Shown one piece after another: positions 7,585-16,557 of a stretch of 54,416 bases of DNA (the stretch's first letter is position 1; each line of letters opens with the position of its first letter). The stretch is taken from NCBI RefSeq assembly GCF_029868745.1, contig NZ_JARWOP010000071.1, positions 1 to 54,416 of the forward strand. The letters are read 5' to 3'. The notes beneath the pieces were generated by a model, which was not told the origin of the DNA, made no database searches, and saw only the letters and a program-made list of their open reading frames with translations. A program made the translations under genes and the position numbers. The stretch comes from Nocardia wallacei. GTDB lineage: Bacteria > Actinomycetota > Actinomycetes > Mycobacteriales > Mycobacteriaceae.

Positions 7585-8379
7585 CTACGCGACCCGCTCG
7601 ATCAATCCCAGAAGCTGAGCCGCGAGCGGACGACCGACGGCTATCGTGCTGTCCGACCTCGAGCTATGTGCACCGCCGCCCAGTTCGACTACCACCGCAC
7701 CGCTTTCGCGGGCGATGACCACGCCTGCCGCAGTGTCCCAAGGCTTGTTGGAGAGGCTGACACACGCGTCGGTACGACCCTCCGCCACCCACACCAGATC
7801 GAGTGCGGCCGAACCGAACATACGTACGCGCTCGACACCGGCGGCCAGTGCCGTCGTAATGCCAAGGCGCCGCACGTTCTTCGGCTCGGCATCAGCACCG
7901 GTGGCGTAGTCGCCTATCGAAACGATTGCGTCACGCAGCTTTCCGCAGTCGCTGGCGTGAATTCGCCGTCCGTTGCAGAACCCGCCGCCACCTTCCGCCG
8001 CGAAATATTCCATCCCCAGAAACGGAGCCGAGACAACACCGACCGTCGGAACACCGTCCTGGATCAACCCCAGCGACACCGCGCACAGCGGTAGACCGTG
8101 GACGTAATTCGACGTCCCATCGATGGGGTCCAGCGCCCACACCCGGCCTGTACCCGGGTCGACCGAACCGTCGTCGCTCTCCTCCCCGAGAAAGCCGACC
8201 CCAGACGTCTCCCGATCGAGAAACCCCCGGATGTGCTCCTCGATACGTCGATCGAGATCAGTAACGAAGTCGCGATCACCTTTAAGCTGAACGGCCCCTC
8301 GTTCGGCGCTGGCAAGCAGTTCAGCACCCTCGGCAACCGCGGCACGGGCGATCGCCATCTCGTCCCGATAGTCCGTCAT
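7585..8379 (-). CDS. Inositol monophosphatase family phosphatase
   Basis: The 264-residue protein shows the Li+-sensitive phosphatase metal sites in order: F-L-G-E-E-S, W-A-L-D-P-I-D-G-T-S-N-Y, and W-D-T-A-A-G-V-V-I-A-R-E-S-G-A. It should hydrolyse a sugar or inositol monophosphate in a Mg2+-dependent reaction. The ATG at 8379 has AGGAGG about 10 bp upstream and overlaps the stop of the DUF5919 gene by 4 bp, so the two are coupled. This lone copy paired with an HTH protein suggests an accessory role rather than core inositol synthesis. Confidence 0.92.
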   Translation of the reverse strand: MTDYRDEMAIARAAVAEGAELLASAERGAVQLKGDRDFVTDLDRRIEEHIRGFLDRETSGVGFLGEESDDGSVDPGTGRVWALDPIDGTSNYVHGLPLCAVSLGLIQDGVPTVGVVSAPFLGMEYFAAEGGGGFCNGRRIHASDCGKLRDAIVSIGDYATGADAEPKNVRRLGITTALAAGVERVRMFGSAALDLVWVAEGRTDACVSLSNKPWDTAAGVVIARESGAVVVELGGGAHSSRSDSTIAVGRPLAAQLLGLIERVA

Positions 8380-9218
8380 CCCGGAGTAACCTCCTGCGCG
8401 CTCGACCATATGGCCTCGAATATCTCGGCAAACGTATCGAAGATGCCCGGCTCGACAGACTTGCGGGCCACGAAGGTCGGTGATTCGACGCCTCTGGCGG
8501 AGGGGAGGTAGGGCTGTACGACGCAACGGACACCGTCGATGATCGTGATGTTGAAGCGGGGTATTTCGTCGTATGTGCGGATCTGTATCGCACCGGCGAA
8601 GGCTTCGGCTCGCCGCTGAACCCGGGACAGACTTTGCATGTTCAGCGTGGTCAAGTTGGAGAGGACGGTGCTGGTATGGCCTTCCTCGCGCTCACGCTCT
8701 TGGATGTGGTTCCCGTCGGGATCCAGGAATAGACAGCGCAGAACGCTTCCGGACCTCAACAATCGCGACAGGTCTGTGTCGCAAAGGTGTTGGCAGAGCA
8801 GATTCAACGAAAGACCGACCATATCGATCCGGCGGGCCTCCTCGAACAAGGCACTGGGAGGCATAGCTTGCAGGAATCCCGCTCGGCTGGTGTACACAGC
8901 TTCGATCCCCGCCAGTGGGGTGGAGAACTGCGCCGCCGAGAGCGTCACTGGATGTGGGAGCGCGGCAGGGTCGGCGCATTCGGCGAACAGCTCCGTCACG
9001 GTCCATCCAGGGAACATCGCTTCCAGAACACGGCAGTGGTGCGGGTACGGCAAGTTCGTCAGGTTCCCGGAGAGCCAGCGGTAGAACTGCGCCTTCCCGG
9101 GACCCGCACCGACCAACTCGGGCTCGGTGTCTCGAGCGGCTCGGTCGTACGCCTCGTTGAAGGCCGCCACAGTCTGGAGGTGTCGTTGTTGGAGTAAGGC
9201 TTTCAGTACGGTGCCCAT
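8376..9218 (-). CDS. HTH-like protein with C-terminal DUF5919 domain
   Basis: The 280-residue protein has an N-terminal helical region (residues about 1-80) with Q-F-Y-R-W-L-S-G, typical of actinobacterial DNA-binding heads. Its C-terminal half is of DUF5919 type (R-R-I-D-M-V-G-L-S-L-N, then L-R-C-L-F-L-D-P-D-G and F-N-I-T-I-I-D-G). The C-terminal domain faintly resembles phospholipase-D-like folds. The start at 9218 has GAGAGG upstream; an earlier in-frame start at 9275 is possible. It is coupled to the phosphatase gene and is probably its regulator, or a partner in a two-gene unit. Confidence 0.75.
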   Translation of the reverse strand: MGTVLKALLQQRHLQTVAAFNEAYDRAARDTEPELVGAGPGKAQFYRWLSGNLTNLPYPHHCRVLEAMFPGWTVTELFAECADPAALPHPVTLSAAQFSTPLAGIEAVYTSRAGFLQAMPPSALFEEARRIDMVGLSLNLLCQHLCDTDLSRLLRSGSVLRCLFLDPDGNHIQEREREEGHTSTVLSNLTTLNMQSLSRVQRRAEAFAGAIQIRTYDEIPRFNITIIDGVRCVVQPYLPSARGVESPTFVARKSVEPGIFDTFAEIFEAIWSSAQEVTPG

Positions 9219-9392
9219 CCGCGATGCCGCCTCTCGCTGTCCCCGGTGCGACGCATCATAACGAAGAAGAGCCACAGAAGAGACGACCTTCGCGTCGAAG
9301 GGTCAAGATGATCCCTCGACGGCGACGCGAGCAGACCGTATTCGTCCGCAAACTTCTGATCAACCAGTTGGCATAGGACGGAGGCGGGCAAG

Positions 9393-9584
9393 TTGGCAGG
9401 CGAACCTAAACGACGAATTCAGATCGAATCAGGCCCTTTGAGGCTGGACTACCAAGCCGGCTCCGAGCAGGCGCGGAGTGTGGCATTCGAACTCGCCCAG
9501 GCAGATCCCAGGCTGCTGGTCATTGTTGACGACGACGTGAGTGCAGACTTGCCCCCGCTTCCATGTTCCGGCCTGTGGGACTAG
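9393..9584 (+). CDS. Small hypothetical protein (63 aa)
   Basis: This short frame starts with TTG at 9393, preceded by GGAGG about 9 bp upstream. It encodes a basic N-terminus followed by an acidic stretch (L-L-V-I-V-D-D-D-V). I recognise no family. It is divergent from the DUF5919 gene and codirectional with the next small gene, with which it may form a pair. Confidence 0.45.
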   Translation: MAGEPKRRIQIESGPLRLDYQAGSEQARSVAFELAQADPRLLVIVDDDVSADLPPLPCSGLWD

Positions 9585-9640
9585 AGGCATCCAATGCTCA
9601 TACCTGCCGGGGAACCTCTGTGCCGCAAGGAAGGTGTGCT

Positions 9641-9847
9641 GTGAATTCATCAGATCCGTTGAGCCACAAGACCTTCGTCCATGCGGAGGGGAAACTTGCC
9701 GAGTTCATGTGCTGTGTCTACTTGATGGGTTTGACCAGGGAGCGTGCCGAGGAACTCCGAAGCATTCATCAGCACCATCGGCTGGATGATTGCGTTGTAC
9801 ATTTGGAGGCGGCTTACCTGCTGCTCAACGCGGATGCAGAAGACTGA
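9641..9847 (+). CDS. Small hypothetical protein (68 aa)
   Basis: The GTG start at 9641 has AGGAAGG at a good distance, which decides it over in-frame upstream codons. The product is helical (F-M-C-C-V-Y-L-M-G-L-T-R-E-R-A-E-E-L-R) and ends in an L-E-A-A-Y-L-L-L-N-A helix. Family not recognised. It ends 10 bp from the convergent acyl-CoA ligase gene. GC is lower than in flanking genes. Confidence 0.5.
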   Translation: MNSSDPLSHKTFVHAEGKLAEFMCCVYLMGLTRERAEELRSIHQHHRLDDCVVHLEAAYLLLNADAED

Positions 9848-9857
9848 GCTTCACTAC

Positions 9858-11603
9858 TCAGTCCGGCTCGTGCACGTCTGGTCCTCGTTCGGGGGCGTAC
9901 AAATCCTCGATCTCCTTGGCGTACTTTTCCCCGATCACCCGGCGCTTGAGTTTCATGGTGAGGGTTAGTTCGTCGCCGCCTGGTTCCCAGGATTCGGGGA
10001 GGATTCGGAAGCGCTTGATTTGTTCTACGCGGGATAGGGCTGCGTTTCCTGCGGCGATGCCTCGGGCGATTCGGTCGAGGAGTTCGGGGCCGGTGGCCTG
10101 GGCGGGTTCGGTGTCGAGGACTATGAGGGCGGTGTTGTAGGGACGGGCGTCGCCGATGGTCGCGATGGCGCCGATCGAGGGGCAGTGGGCCTTGATGGTG
10201 TTCTCGATGTGTGTGGGCGACATGTTCTTGCCTGCCGCGTTGATGATGAGTTCTTTCTTACGGTCGAAGACGGTGAAATAACCGTTGTCATCGATGGTGA
10301 TGATGTCGCCGGTGTGCAACCAGCCGTCGGAATCGATTGCCTCGGCGGTCTTTTCCGGCTCGCCGCGGTAACCCTTCATGACCAAGGGGCCGCGGACGAG
10401 GAGTTCGCCGTCGTCGGCGAGCCGGGCCGTCATGCCGGGGAGCAGCGTTCCGACCGTCCCCAGCCGGGCCTGCGCGGGGTGGCTGATGCTGCAGATGCAG
10501 GTGAGCTCGGACATGCCCCAGATCTCGGTGATGGGGATGCCGAGACCGGCGAAGAAGGCGAGGGTGTCGCGGGGGATGGGCGCGGCGCCGGAGAGGGCCC
10601 AGCGGACCCGGTCCAGGCCCAGCTTGGCGCGCAGACCCGAGAGCACCAGTTCGTCGGCGCGAGCCCATTCGTCCTGAAGATCGGCGGGGACGGGGGAACC
10701 GGAGATCTTGTGCTCGGCGTAGCGGCTCCCGACCCCGAGTGCCCACTCGATGGCGGTGCGAGTCGCCTCCGGCTCGGCCGCCACCGCGAAACCGATTGCG
10801 GCGCGCAGCTTTTCCCACACGCGCGGCACGGCGCCCCAGATCGTGGGCCGCAGATCGGCGAGTGCGGGGCCGATCCGGCTGGGGTCGTCGACGCAGGTGA
10901 TCTGGGTGCCGAAGACCAGCTGGAAGTACAGCGCGGTGAGCCGGTCGGCGATGTGGGCGGAGGGCATGTAGGACGTGATGGTGTCGCCGAACCGGATGCC
11001 GAGCACCTCCTCGACGGCATAACACTCGAACAGCAGGTTGGCATGGGTGGTTTCGACCCCCTTCGGCGCCCCGGTGGTGCCCGAGGTGTAGATCAGGGTC
11101 GCCACGTCGTCGGGCCGAACCGCGCGCCAGTTGCTTTCGAAGTCGAAATCCGGTGCGCCGGAGGACATCAGCTCGGTGACGGACATCGTTCCGGCCGGAG
11201 CGTCGTCCACGCACACGATGCGATCCAACGGCACGCCGCTCGCCCGCACCCGATCGACGTACTGCGGCTCGCACATCACCACGCGCGCACCGGAATTCGT
11301 GAGCACGTGCGCGATCTGCTCCGCGGGCAGCGTGTTGTAGACGGAAAACGAAGTGGCGCCGAGATGTTGGGCGCCGACCTCGAGCGGATAGAACTCGATG
11401 CGATTGGCCATCATCAACGCGACGGTGTCACCACGGCGCACCCCGAGCGCCGACAGTCCGGCGGCGACCGCGCGCACCTGATCCGCGTACTCGCGCCAGG
11501 TGAGCGTGGCGGCATCGCCCGGCGAGCGCAGCGCCACCGCATCGGGCTCCCGCGCGGCATTGTGCTGGAAAGCGGCACAGAGGGTTTCGAAGCGGGCAGT
11601 CAT
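9858..11603 (-). CDS. Long-chain fatty-acyl-CoA ligase (AMP-forming), last gene of the oxidative operon
   Basis: The 581-residue product is an ANL-superfamily adenylating enzyme. It has the P-loop Y-T-S-G-T-T-G-A-P-K-G, the W-G-M-S-E-L-T motif, G-W-L-H-T-G-D and the hinge D-R-K-K-E-L-I-I-N-A-A-G-K-N. Length and motif style match FadD-type long-chain acyl-CoA synthetases (FadD11/FadD15-like). It would activate a fatty acid made by the upstream dehydrogenases. ATG at 11603 lies 7 bp after the SDR stop; a GTG at 11618 would overlap that gene. Confidence 0.9.
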   Translation of the reverse strand: MTARFETLCAAFQHNAAREPDAVALRSPGDAATLTWREYADQVRAVAAGLSALGVRRGDTVALMMANRIEFYPLEVGAQHLGATSFSVYNTLPAEQIAHVLTNSGARVVMCEPQYVDRVRASGVPLDRIVCVDDAPAGTMSVTELMSSGAPDFDFESNWRAVRPDDVATLIYTSGTTGAPKGVETTHANLLFECYAVEEVLGIRFGDTITSYMPSAHIADRLTALYFQLVFGTQITCVDDPSRIGPALADLRPTIWGAVPRVWEKLRAAIGFAVAAEPEATRTAIEWALGVGSRYAEHKISGSPVPADLQDEWARADELVLSGLRAKLGLDRVRWALSGAAPIPRDTLAFFAGLGIPITEIWGMSELTCICSISHPAQARLGTVGTLLPGMTARLADDGELLVRGPLVMKGYRGEPEKTAEAIDSDGWLHTGDIITIDDNGYFTVFDRKKELIINAAGKNMSPTHIENTIKAHCPSIGAIATIGDARPYNTALIVLDTEPAQATGPELLDRIARGIAAGNAALSRVEQIKRFRILPESWEPGGDELTLTMKLKRRVIGEKYAKEIEDLYAPERGPDVHEPD

Positions 11604-11610
11604 ACAGATA

Positions 11611-12531
11611 TCACCCACGCACCCGTTGCTCGACCTTGCGCACCAGCTCGTGGATCCGCGGATCGTTCGCCAGCCGATTGTCCAGCACTACGTTGATCGC
11701 GCCCCGCAACAGCGCGTACAGCTCCCAGCCGGCGGGCGCGATGGTGCGGGGAGCCCGGCGTTCGATGCCGTCGGCGATCACCTCGGCGGCCTGACCGGCC
11801 GTGATACGGACGTTCAGCGGCCAGGGAAGCATCTCCGCGAGGGCCTGGCCGAGGTCGTCACGGTCGAGGGTGTCGTGCGTCATCTCGGTGTCGACGACGC
11901 CGAAATACGCGATACCCGCACTCGCCCCGACGGCGGCGAGTTCCACGCGCAGCGCCCGGCCCAGCTGCTCGACCGCGGCCTTGCTGATCATGTAGGGCGA
12001 CCCGGCCATGCCGGGCGCGAACGCGGCGCACGACGACACCACCACGACGTGCCCGTGCGTGGCGATCACATGATCCAGCGCCGGACGCACGGTGTTGAAC
12101 ACCCCGGTGAGATTGATGTCGAGAACACGGTCGAAATCGCGGCCGTCCATGGTGCGCAGGGTCGCGGGCCGGGGCACCACCCCCGCATTGGCGACGACGA
12201 CATCCAAACGGCCGAAATCCTCTGCGACCCTGCCGATCACGTCACGCATCCCGTCGCGGTCGGCGACATCGGCGGCGAAGGCGGCCGCACGGACGCCCAG
12301 CCGATCGGCCACCGCCGCCGCACCGTCCTTGTCGATGTCGATGATCGCGACCGACGCACCGCGGCGATACAGCAATACCGCGAGTTCACGGCCGATACCC
12401 TGGCCCGCGCCGGTGATCGCGACGACCTTGCCCGCCACGGAATAGTCCGGGCGATCTCCGAGCGCACGCGCCAGCTGTCCGCGTGCCCCCGCGAGAACGG
12501 AGCGGGGATCGAGTGCCGAGCGACCCGTCAT
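11611..12531 (-). CDS. Short-chain dehydrogenase/reductase
   Basis: The 306-residue SDR has the cofactor motif T-G-A-G-Q-G-I-G at 40-47, N-A-G at about 115-117, the catalytic Ser at about 166 and Y180-x3-K184. The acidic residues after the second strand (I-I-D-I-D) favour NAD. An N-terminal extension of about 30 residues and a C-terminal tail distinguish it from minimal SDRs. The start overlaps the flavoprotein stop by 4 bp. In context it probably oxidises an alcohol released after Baeyer-Villiger oxidation and ester cleavage. Confidence 0.92.
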   Translation of the reverse strand: MTGRSALDPRSVLAGARGQLARALGDRPDYSVAGKVVAITGAGQGIGRELAVLLYRRGASVAIIDIDKDGAAAVADRLGVRAAAFAADVADRDGMRDVIGRVAEDFGRLDVVVANAGVVPRPATLRTMDGRDFDRVLDINLTGVFNTVRPALDHVIATHGHVVVVSSCAAFAPGMAGSPYMISKAAVEQLGRALRVELAAVGASAGIAYFGVVDTEMTHDTLDRDDLGQALAEMLPWPLNVRITAGQAAEVIADGIERRAPRTIAPAGWELYALLRGAINVVLDNRLANDPRIHELVRKVEQRVRG

Positions 12532-13985
12532 TGCGCCACCTCGTAGGATCGTGTGTCGAATTTCGCTGTACGACTGCGATATTCGAAGCTCCAGTTGGGA
12601 TACAGTCCGGCGTTCAGCCCGTCGGGCGTGGTGTAGTAGCTCTTGCAGCCGCCGGTGAGCCAGACGCTGTTCGAACTGCGCCGGGCCATCTCGTCGAGGA
12701 ACTTCTCTTGCACGTTCGGGCGCACCTCCACCCGGCGCGCACCCGTGCGGCGCACCGTCCGCAAGGCGTCGACGATGTAGGCGATCTGCGATTCGATCAT
12801 ATAGATCGCCGACTGGTTCCCGGCCGCGCCGAACGGCCCGAGTGTCATGAAGAAGTTCGGGAAGCCCGAGATCGCCACGCCCAGATAGCTTTGCGGCTGC
12901 TTGTGATACAGCTCCGCCACCGACAGCCCGTCGCGCCCGACATAACGCTCGTACACCGTGGGAATGGGCGTGAATCCGGTGCCGAAGATGAGGGTGTCCA
13001 CAGGATGTTCGGTCCCGTCGCGCAGCACGATCGACTGCGGCCGCACCTCGGCGATGCCCGCGGTGATCACCTCCACATTGGGCTGGTCCAGCGCGGGGAA
13101 GTAGGCGTCGGAGAAGATGGCCCGCTTGCAGCCGATCACATAGTCCGGGGTCAGTTTCCGGCGCAACGCCGAGTCGCGCACCTGCCGCCGCAGCTGCAAG
13201 CGGCCCAGCGCCTCGTAAGGGTGCCGGAAACGCTTGTCCACCAGGGAGATCAGTCCGAAGGACTCGATCGCCGCGTACCAGCCACCGCGAACGGCCCGCT
13301 GCGCCAGCGGGATACGCCGCAGCAGCGACCGCTCCAATCCCCCTGTCGCCCGGTCCATCCGAGGCACGATCCACGGCGCCGAGCGCTGGAAAACCAGCAG
13401 CTTGCCGACCTTCGGCTGGATCTCGGGCACGAATTGCACGGCGGAGGCGCCTGTTCCGATCACCGCCACCCGTTCTCCGGTGAGGTCGTGTTCGTGATCC
13501 CAGTGCAACGAGTGGAAAGCCTTGCCCTTGAACGAATCCACACCGGGCAGCTCGGGATACTTGGCCTCCGCGAAGATTCCGGCGGCCGAGATCAGGAAGT
13601 CCGCGGTCATTCGCCCGTGCGGTGTCTCGATGCGCCACACCGAGTGCTCGTCGTCCCAGCGCGCCTCGAGCACCTCGGTCTCGAATCGGATGTGCCGCAA
13701 CACATCGTGCTCGGTGGCGACCCCGCGGAGGTAGTCGAGGATCTCCCGCTGCTTGCCGTAGGTGCGGGACCAGTCCGGGTTCGGGGCGAAGGAGTAGCTG
13801 TACAGCTGTGAGGGCACGTCGCACGCACAGCCGGGGTAGGTGTTCGCCTGCCAGGTTCCGCCGAGGTCGGCGGCCCGCTCCAAAACTACGAAGTCGGTGA
13901 AACCGGCTTCTCGGAGCTTGACCGCGAGCCCGAGGCCGCCGAATCCGGCGCCGACGACGGCGATGTGGGTGTGCTCGGTACTCAT
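12528..13985 (-). CDS. Baeyer-Villiger-type flavin monooxygenase
   Basis: The 485-residue FAD enzyme has an N-terminal G-A-G-F-G-G-L-G dinucleotide site (12-19) and the BVMO fingerprint F152-x-G-x3-H158-x3-W162-D163. A second nucleotide site, I-G-T-G-A-S-A, is at about 176-182. Such enzymes insert oxygen into ketones using NADPH; the family includes EthA and MymA of mycobacteria. It overlaps both neighbours by 4 bp, so it is the centre of the coupled operon. The substrate cannot be told from sequence. Confidence 0.93.
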   Translation of the reverse strand: MSTEHTHIAVVGAGFGGLGLAVKLREAGFTDFVVLERAADLGGTWQANTYPGCACDVPSQLYSYSFAPNPDWSRTYGKQREILDYLRGVATEHDVLRHIRFETEVLEARWDDEHSVWRIETPHGRMTADFLISAAGIFAEAKYPELPGVDSFKGKAFHSLHWDHEHDLTGERVAVIGTGASAVQFVPEIQPKVGKLLVFQRSAPWIVPRMDRATGGLERSLLRRIPLAQRAVRGGWYAAIESFGLISLVDKRFRHPYEALGRLQLRRQVRDSALRRKLTPDYVIGCKRAIFSDAYFPALDQPNVEVITAGIAEVRPQSIVLRDGTEHPVDTLIFGTGFTPIPTVYERYVGRDGLSVAELYHKQPQSYLGVAISGFPNFFMTLGPFGAAGNQSAIYMIESQIAYIVDALRTVRRTGARRVEVRPNVQEKFLDEMARRSSNSVWLTGGCKSYYTTPDGLNAGLYPNWSFEYRSRTAKFDTRSYEVAQ

Positions 13986-15475
13986 CGGCGGGCCCTTCCG
14001 TGCAGGACCGCCACCAGCGTGTCGACCACGGCGTCGATCCGTTCGGTACGACGGAACGTGGTCAGCGGCAGCGGCGACGGAAAGCGTTGCCGTGTAGTGG
14101 ATTTGGCGTACGCGAATTCCTTCAGACCGTCCGGCCCGTGCACCCTGCCGAACCCGGATCCTCCGACACCGCCCAGCGGCAGTGTGGGAATCGTGGCGTG
14201 CGCGACGAACGCGTTGATCGATGTCCCGCCGGCGCGGAGGCGCGCGGCGATTCGCTCACCGTCGCGCCGGGCGAACACGGTGCTGCCCAGCCCGTACGAT
14301 CCGGCGTTCACCAGCTCGACCGCCTCGTCCATATCGCGGACGCGGGTGACGGTCAGCGTGGGGCCGAAGGTCTCCTCGGTGATCGCGGCGGCGTCCTCCG
14401 GCACGTCGGCGAGGATGGTCGGCTGCACGAATTGCCCACGGATGCCCGCGGTTCCGCCCAGCAGGAGGCGTGCGCCGCGGGCGAGCGCGTCCTCGATGTG
14501 GCGGCGGATGATGTCCACCTGCTTGGGCATGGTGATGGGACCGATCTTCGACCCGGGCGTACCCGCCTCGATGGCTCGGGCCCGCGCGACCAGTTCGGTG
14601 ACGAAGCGTTCGTACACCGACGTGTGCACATAGACGCGCTCGACGGCCAGACAGGTCTGCCCGGCATTGGACAGCCCGCCCCAGACGGCGGCGTCGGCGG
14701 CCGCCTCCAGATCGGCGTCGGCGTCGACGATCAGCGCGTCCTTGCCGCCGCATTCCATCAGCAGCGGGGTCAGGTTCTCGGCGCAGGCGGCCATCACCCG
14801 CTTGCCGGTGGCCGTCGACCCGGTGAAGCCGATCTTTCCGACCGCACTGCGGCACAAGGCGTTTCCGGTTTCACCGAGCCCGGTGACGACCTGGAACACG
14901 GGCTGCTCGGGCACGACCCGGGCGAACGCCTGCGCCAGCCGGAGGCCCACGCCGGGCGTGTACTCGCTCGGCTTGAACACCACGGCGTTCCCGGCGGCCA
15001 GCGCGAACGACAGCGAGCCCAGCGGAGTGAACACCGGGTAGTTCCAGGGCCCGATCACCCCCACCACGCCGTACGGCCGGTACTCGACGCTCGCGGCGTG
15101 GTTGGCGGTGAGCAGACTCGGACGCACCGACCTGCGCCCCAGCACGCGTTCGGCATGGCGGGCCGCCCATCGCAGATGCTCCAGGGCCATCGCGATCTCG
15201 AGCTTGGCGTCCGGCACCGGCTTGCCCATCTCCACATGGATCAGCTCGGCGAGTCCCGCACGGTCCCGGGCGATCTCGCCGCGCCACGCGTCCAGGAGCC
15301 GGGCGCGCTCGGCGAAACCGGGAGCGGCCCACCAGGTCCCGGCCGGATGCGCCGCGGCGACGGCCGCGTCGACCTCGGCGCGGGTGTGGACGGGATAGAC
15401 CCCGGTGAGTTCGCCGTCGGCGGGGTTGTGCACCTCGAATGTCGTTGCGGCGCTGAGCTTCGTCGATGCCGTCAT
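13982..15475 (-). CDS. Aldehyde dehydrogenase
   Basis: The 497-residue protein has the ALDH hallmarks G-P-W-N-Y-P, F-T-G-S-T-A-T-G, the general base E241 (M-E-C-G-G-K-D) and the nucleophile C275 (N-A-G-Q-T-C). It should oxidise a medium- or long-chain aldehyde to the acid with NAD(P)+. The ATG at 15475 has a perfect AGGAGG 7 bp upstream. The stop overlaps the flavoprotein start (4 bp). It supplies acid to the ligase at the end of the operon (inference). Confidence 0.94.
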   Translation of the reverse strand: MTASTKLSAATTFEVHNPADGELTGVYPVHTRAEVDAAVAAAHPAGTWWAAPGFAERARLLDAWRGEIARDRAGLAELIHVEMGKPVPDAKLEIAMALEHLRWAARHAERVLGRRSVRPSLLTANHAASVEYRPYGVVGVIGPWNYPVFTPLGSLSFALAAGNAVVFKPSEYTPGVGLRLAQAFARVVPEQPVFQVVTGLGETGNALCRSAVGKIGFTGSTATGKRVMAACAENLTPLLMECGGKDALIVDADADLEAAADAAVWGGLSNAGQTCLAVERVYVHTSVYERFVTELVARARAIEAGTPGSKIGPITMPKQVDIIRRHIEDALARGARLLLGGTAGIRGQFVQPTILADVPEDAAAITEETFGPTLTVTRVRDMDEAVELVNAGSYGLGSTVFARRDGERIAARLRAGGTSINAFVAHATIPTLPLGGVGGSGFGRVHGPDGLKEFAYAKSTTRQRFPSPLPLTTFRRTERIDAVVDTLVAVLHGRARR

Positions 15476-15516
15476 CGGCGCACCTCCTATCCGGACGTCG
15501 GTGTCCGTCGTGGGAT

Positions 15517-16557
15517 TCACAGGTCGACCACCAGTTCGTCCCCGGCGGCGCGCGAGACGCAGACCAGCATCCGGTCGCGCCGGGCCTGGTCGGTGAGGGT
15601 GTGATCGCGATGGTCGACGGCTCCGGCCAGCACTCGCACCTCGCAGGTGCCGCAGTAGCCCTGCCGACACGAATACGCGACGTCGGGAAGCTCGCGGTGG
15701 ATCGCGGTCAGCGCGGTCTCGTCGGCCCCGACGCGGATCGTCTTGCCGCTGTGCGCCAGCCGCAAGTCGAACTCCTTGCCGTCGACCACCGGCGGCGCGG
15801 AGAACCGCTCGGTGTGCAGGGAGCCGGTCGGATTCAGGTCGAACAGGCAGCGCTGGGCTGCGGCGAGCATCGGCGGCGGCCCGCAGACATACACGGCCGC
15901 ACCGGGTTTCGCGAGAGAGATCAGGGCGGGGACGTCGGGCGGCCCGCATTCGTCGTCGGGCCGGACGTCCGCGCCGGGCAGTTCGTCCAGGAACGGCATC
16001 GTCTCGCGGGAGCGCCCGGTGTACACCAGATGTCCGCGCGCCTTCGCGGCCTTGACCATCGGCAGGATCGGCGTGATGCCGATTCCCCCGGCGATGAACA
16101 GATACGACGGCGCGTCCACGAGGGCGAAGGCGTTGCGGGGACCGCGAACACGCACGCGGTCACCGACTTTCAGCACCTCGTGCACCTCACGGGAACCACC
16201 GCCGCCGGGGATCAGGCGCACCGCGATCCGGTACCGGAACCGGTCGGCGGGATCGCCGCACAGCGAATACTGCCGCTGCCGCCCGGACGGGAGGAACAGA
16301 TCGAGGTGCGCACCGGGCCGCCAAGTCGGCAGCGGCGACCCGTCGGGCGACCGCAACTCGAGGCTCACCACATCGGTGGCGCGCCGCTCGACCGCCCCCA
16401 CGGCCAGCTCGATGTCGAAACCACTGCGGCGCACCGGGTTCGGCCGCGACAGCAGTGGCGCGGTGGGTCCGCTGACGAACATCCGCTTGTAGAGGTCCAT
16501 GACCCCGCCGAGGATCCGCAGGCTCGGTGACGGCTCGGCCGCCAGCACGGTGTGCAT
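15517..16557 (-). CDS. Ferredoxin reductase with C-terminal plant-type [2Fe-2S] domain
   Basis: The 346-residue protein has the flavin site R-Q-Y-S-L (95-99), the NAD(P)H site G-G-I-G-I-T-P (157-163) and C-G-P-P-P-M. A [2Fe-2S] ligand set follows at C297, C302, C305 and C333. The domain order (FMN, NAD, Fe-S) is that of phthalate-dioxygenase-reductase-type electron donors. The start shares one base with the upstream stop (TGATG). It is likely to deliver electrons to an oxygenase, possibly the PF10118 protein encoded directly upstream. Confidence 0.92.
   Translation of the reverse strand: MHTVLAAEPSPSLRILGGVMDLYKRMFVSGPTAPLLSRPNPVRRSGFDIELAVGAVERRATDVVSLELRSPDGSPLPTWRPGAHLDLFLPSGRQRQYSLCGDPADRFRYRIAVRLIPGGGGSREVHEVLKVGDRVRVRGPRNAFALVDAPSYLFIAGGIGITPILPMVKAAKARGHLVYTGRSRETMPFLDELPGADVRPDDECGPPDVPALISLAKPGAAVYVCGPPPMLAAAQRCLFDLNPTGSLHTERFSAPPVVDGKEFDLRLAHSGKTIRVGADETALTAIHRELPDVAYSCRQGYCGTCEVRVLAGAVDHRDHTLTDQARRDRMLVCVSRAAGDELVVDL

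Noticed and set aside
10185..11696. 503-codon open frame on the plus strand opposite the acyl-CoA ligase gene
   Set aside because: It is antisense shadow of a GC-rich gene; the opposite strand has full ligase motifs and this frame has a composition rich in Gly/Arg/Asp/His with no recognisable domain.
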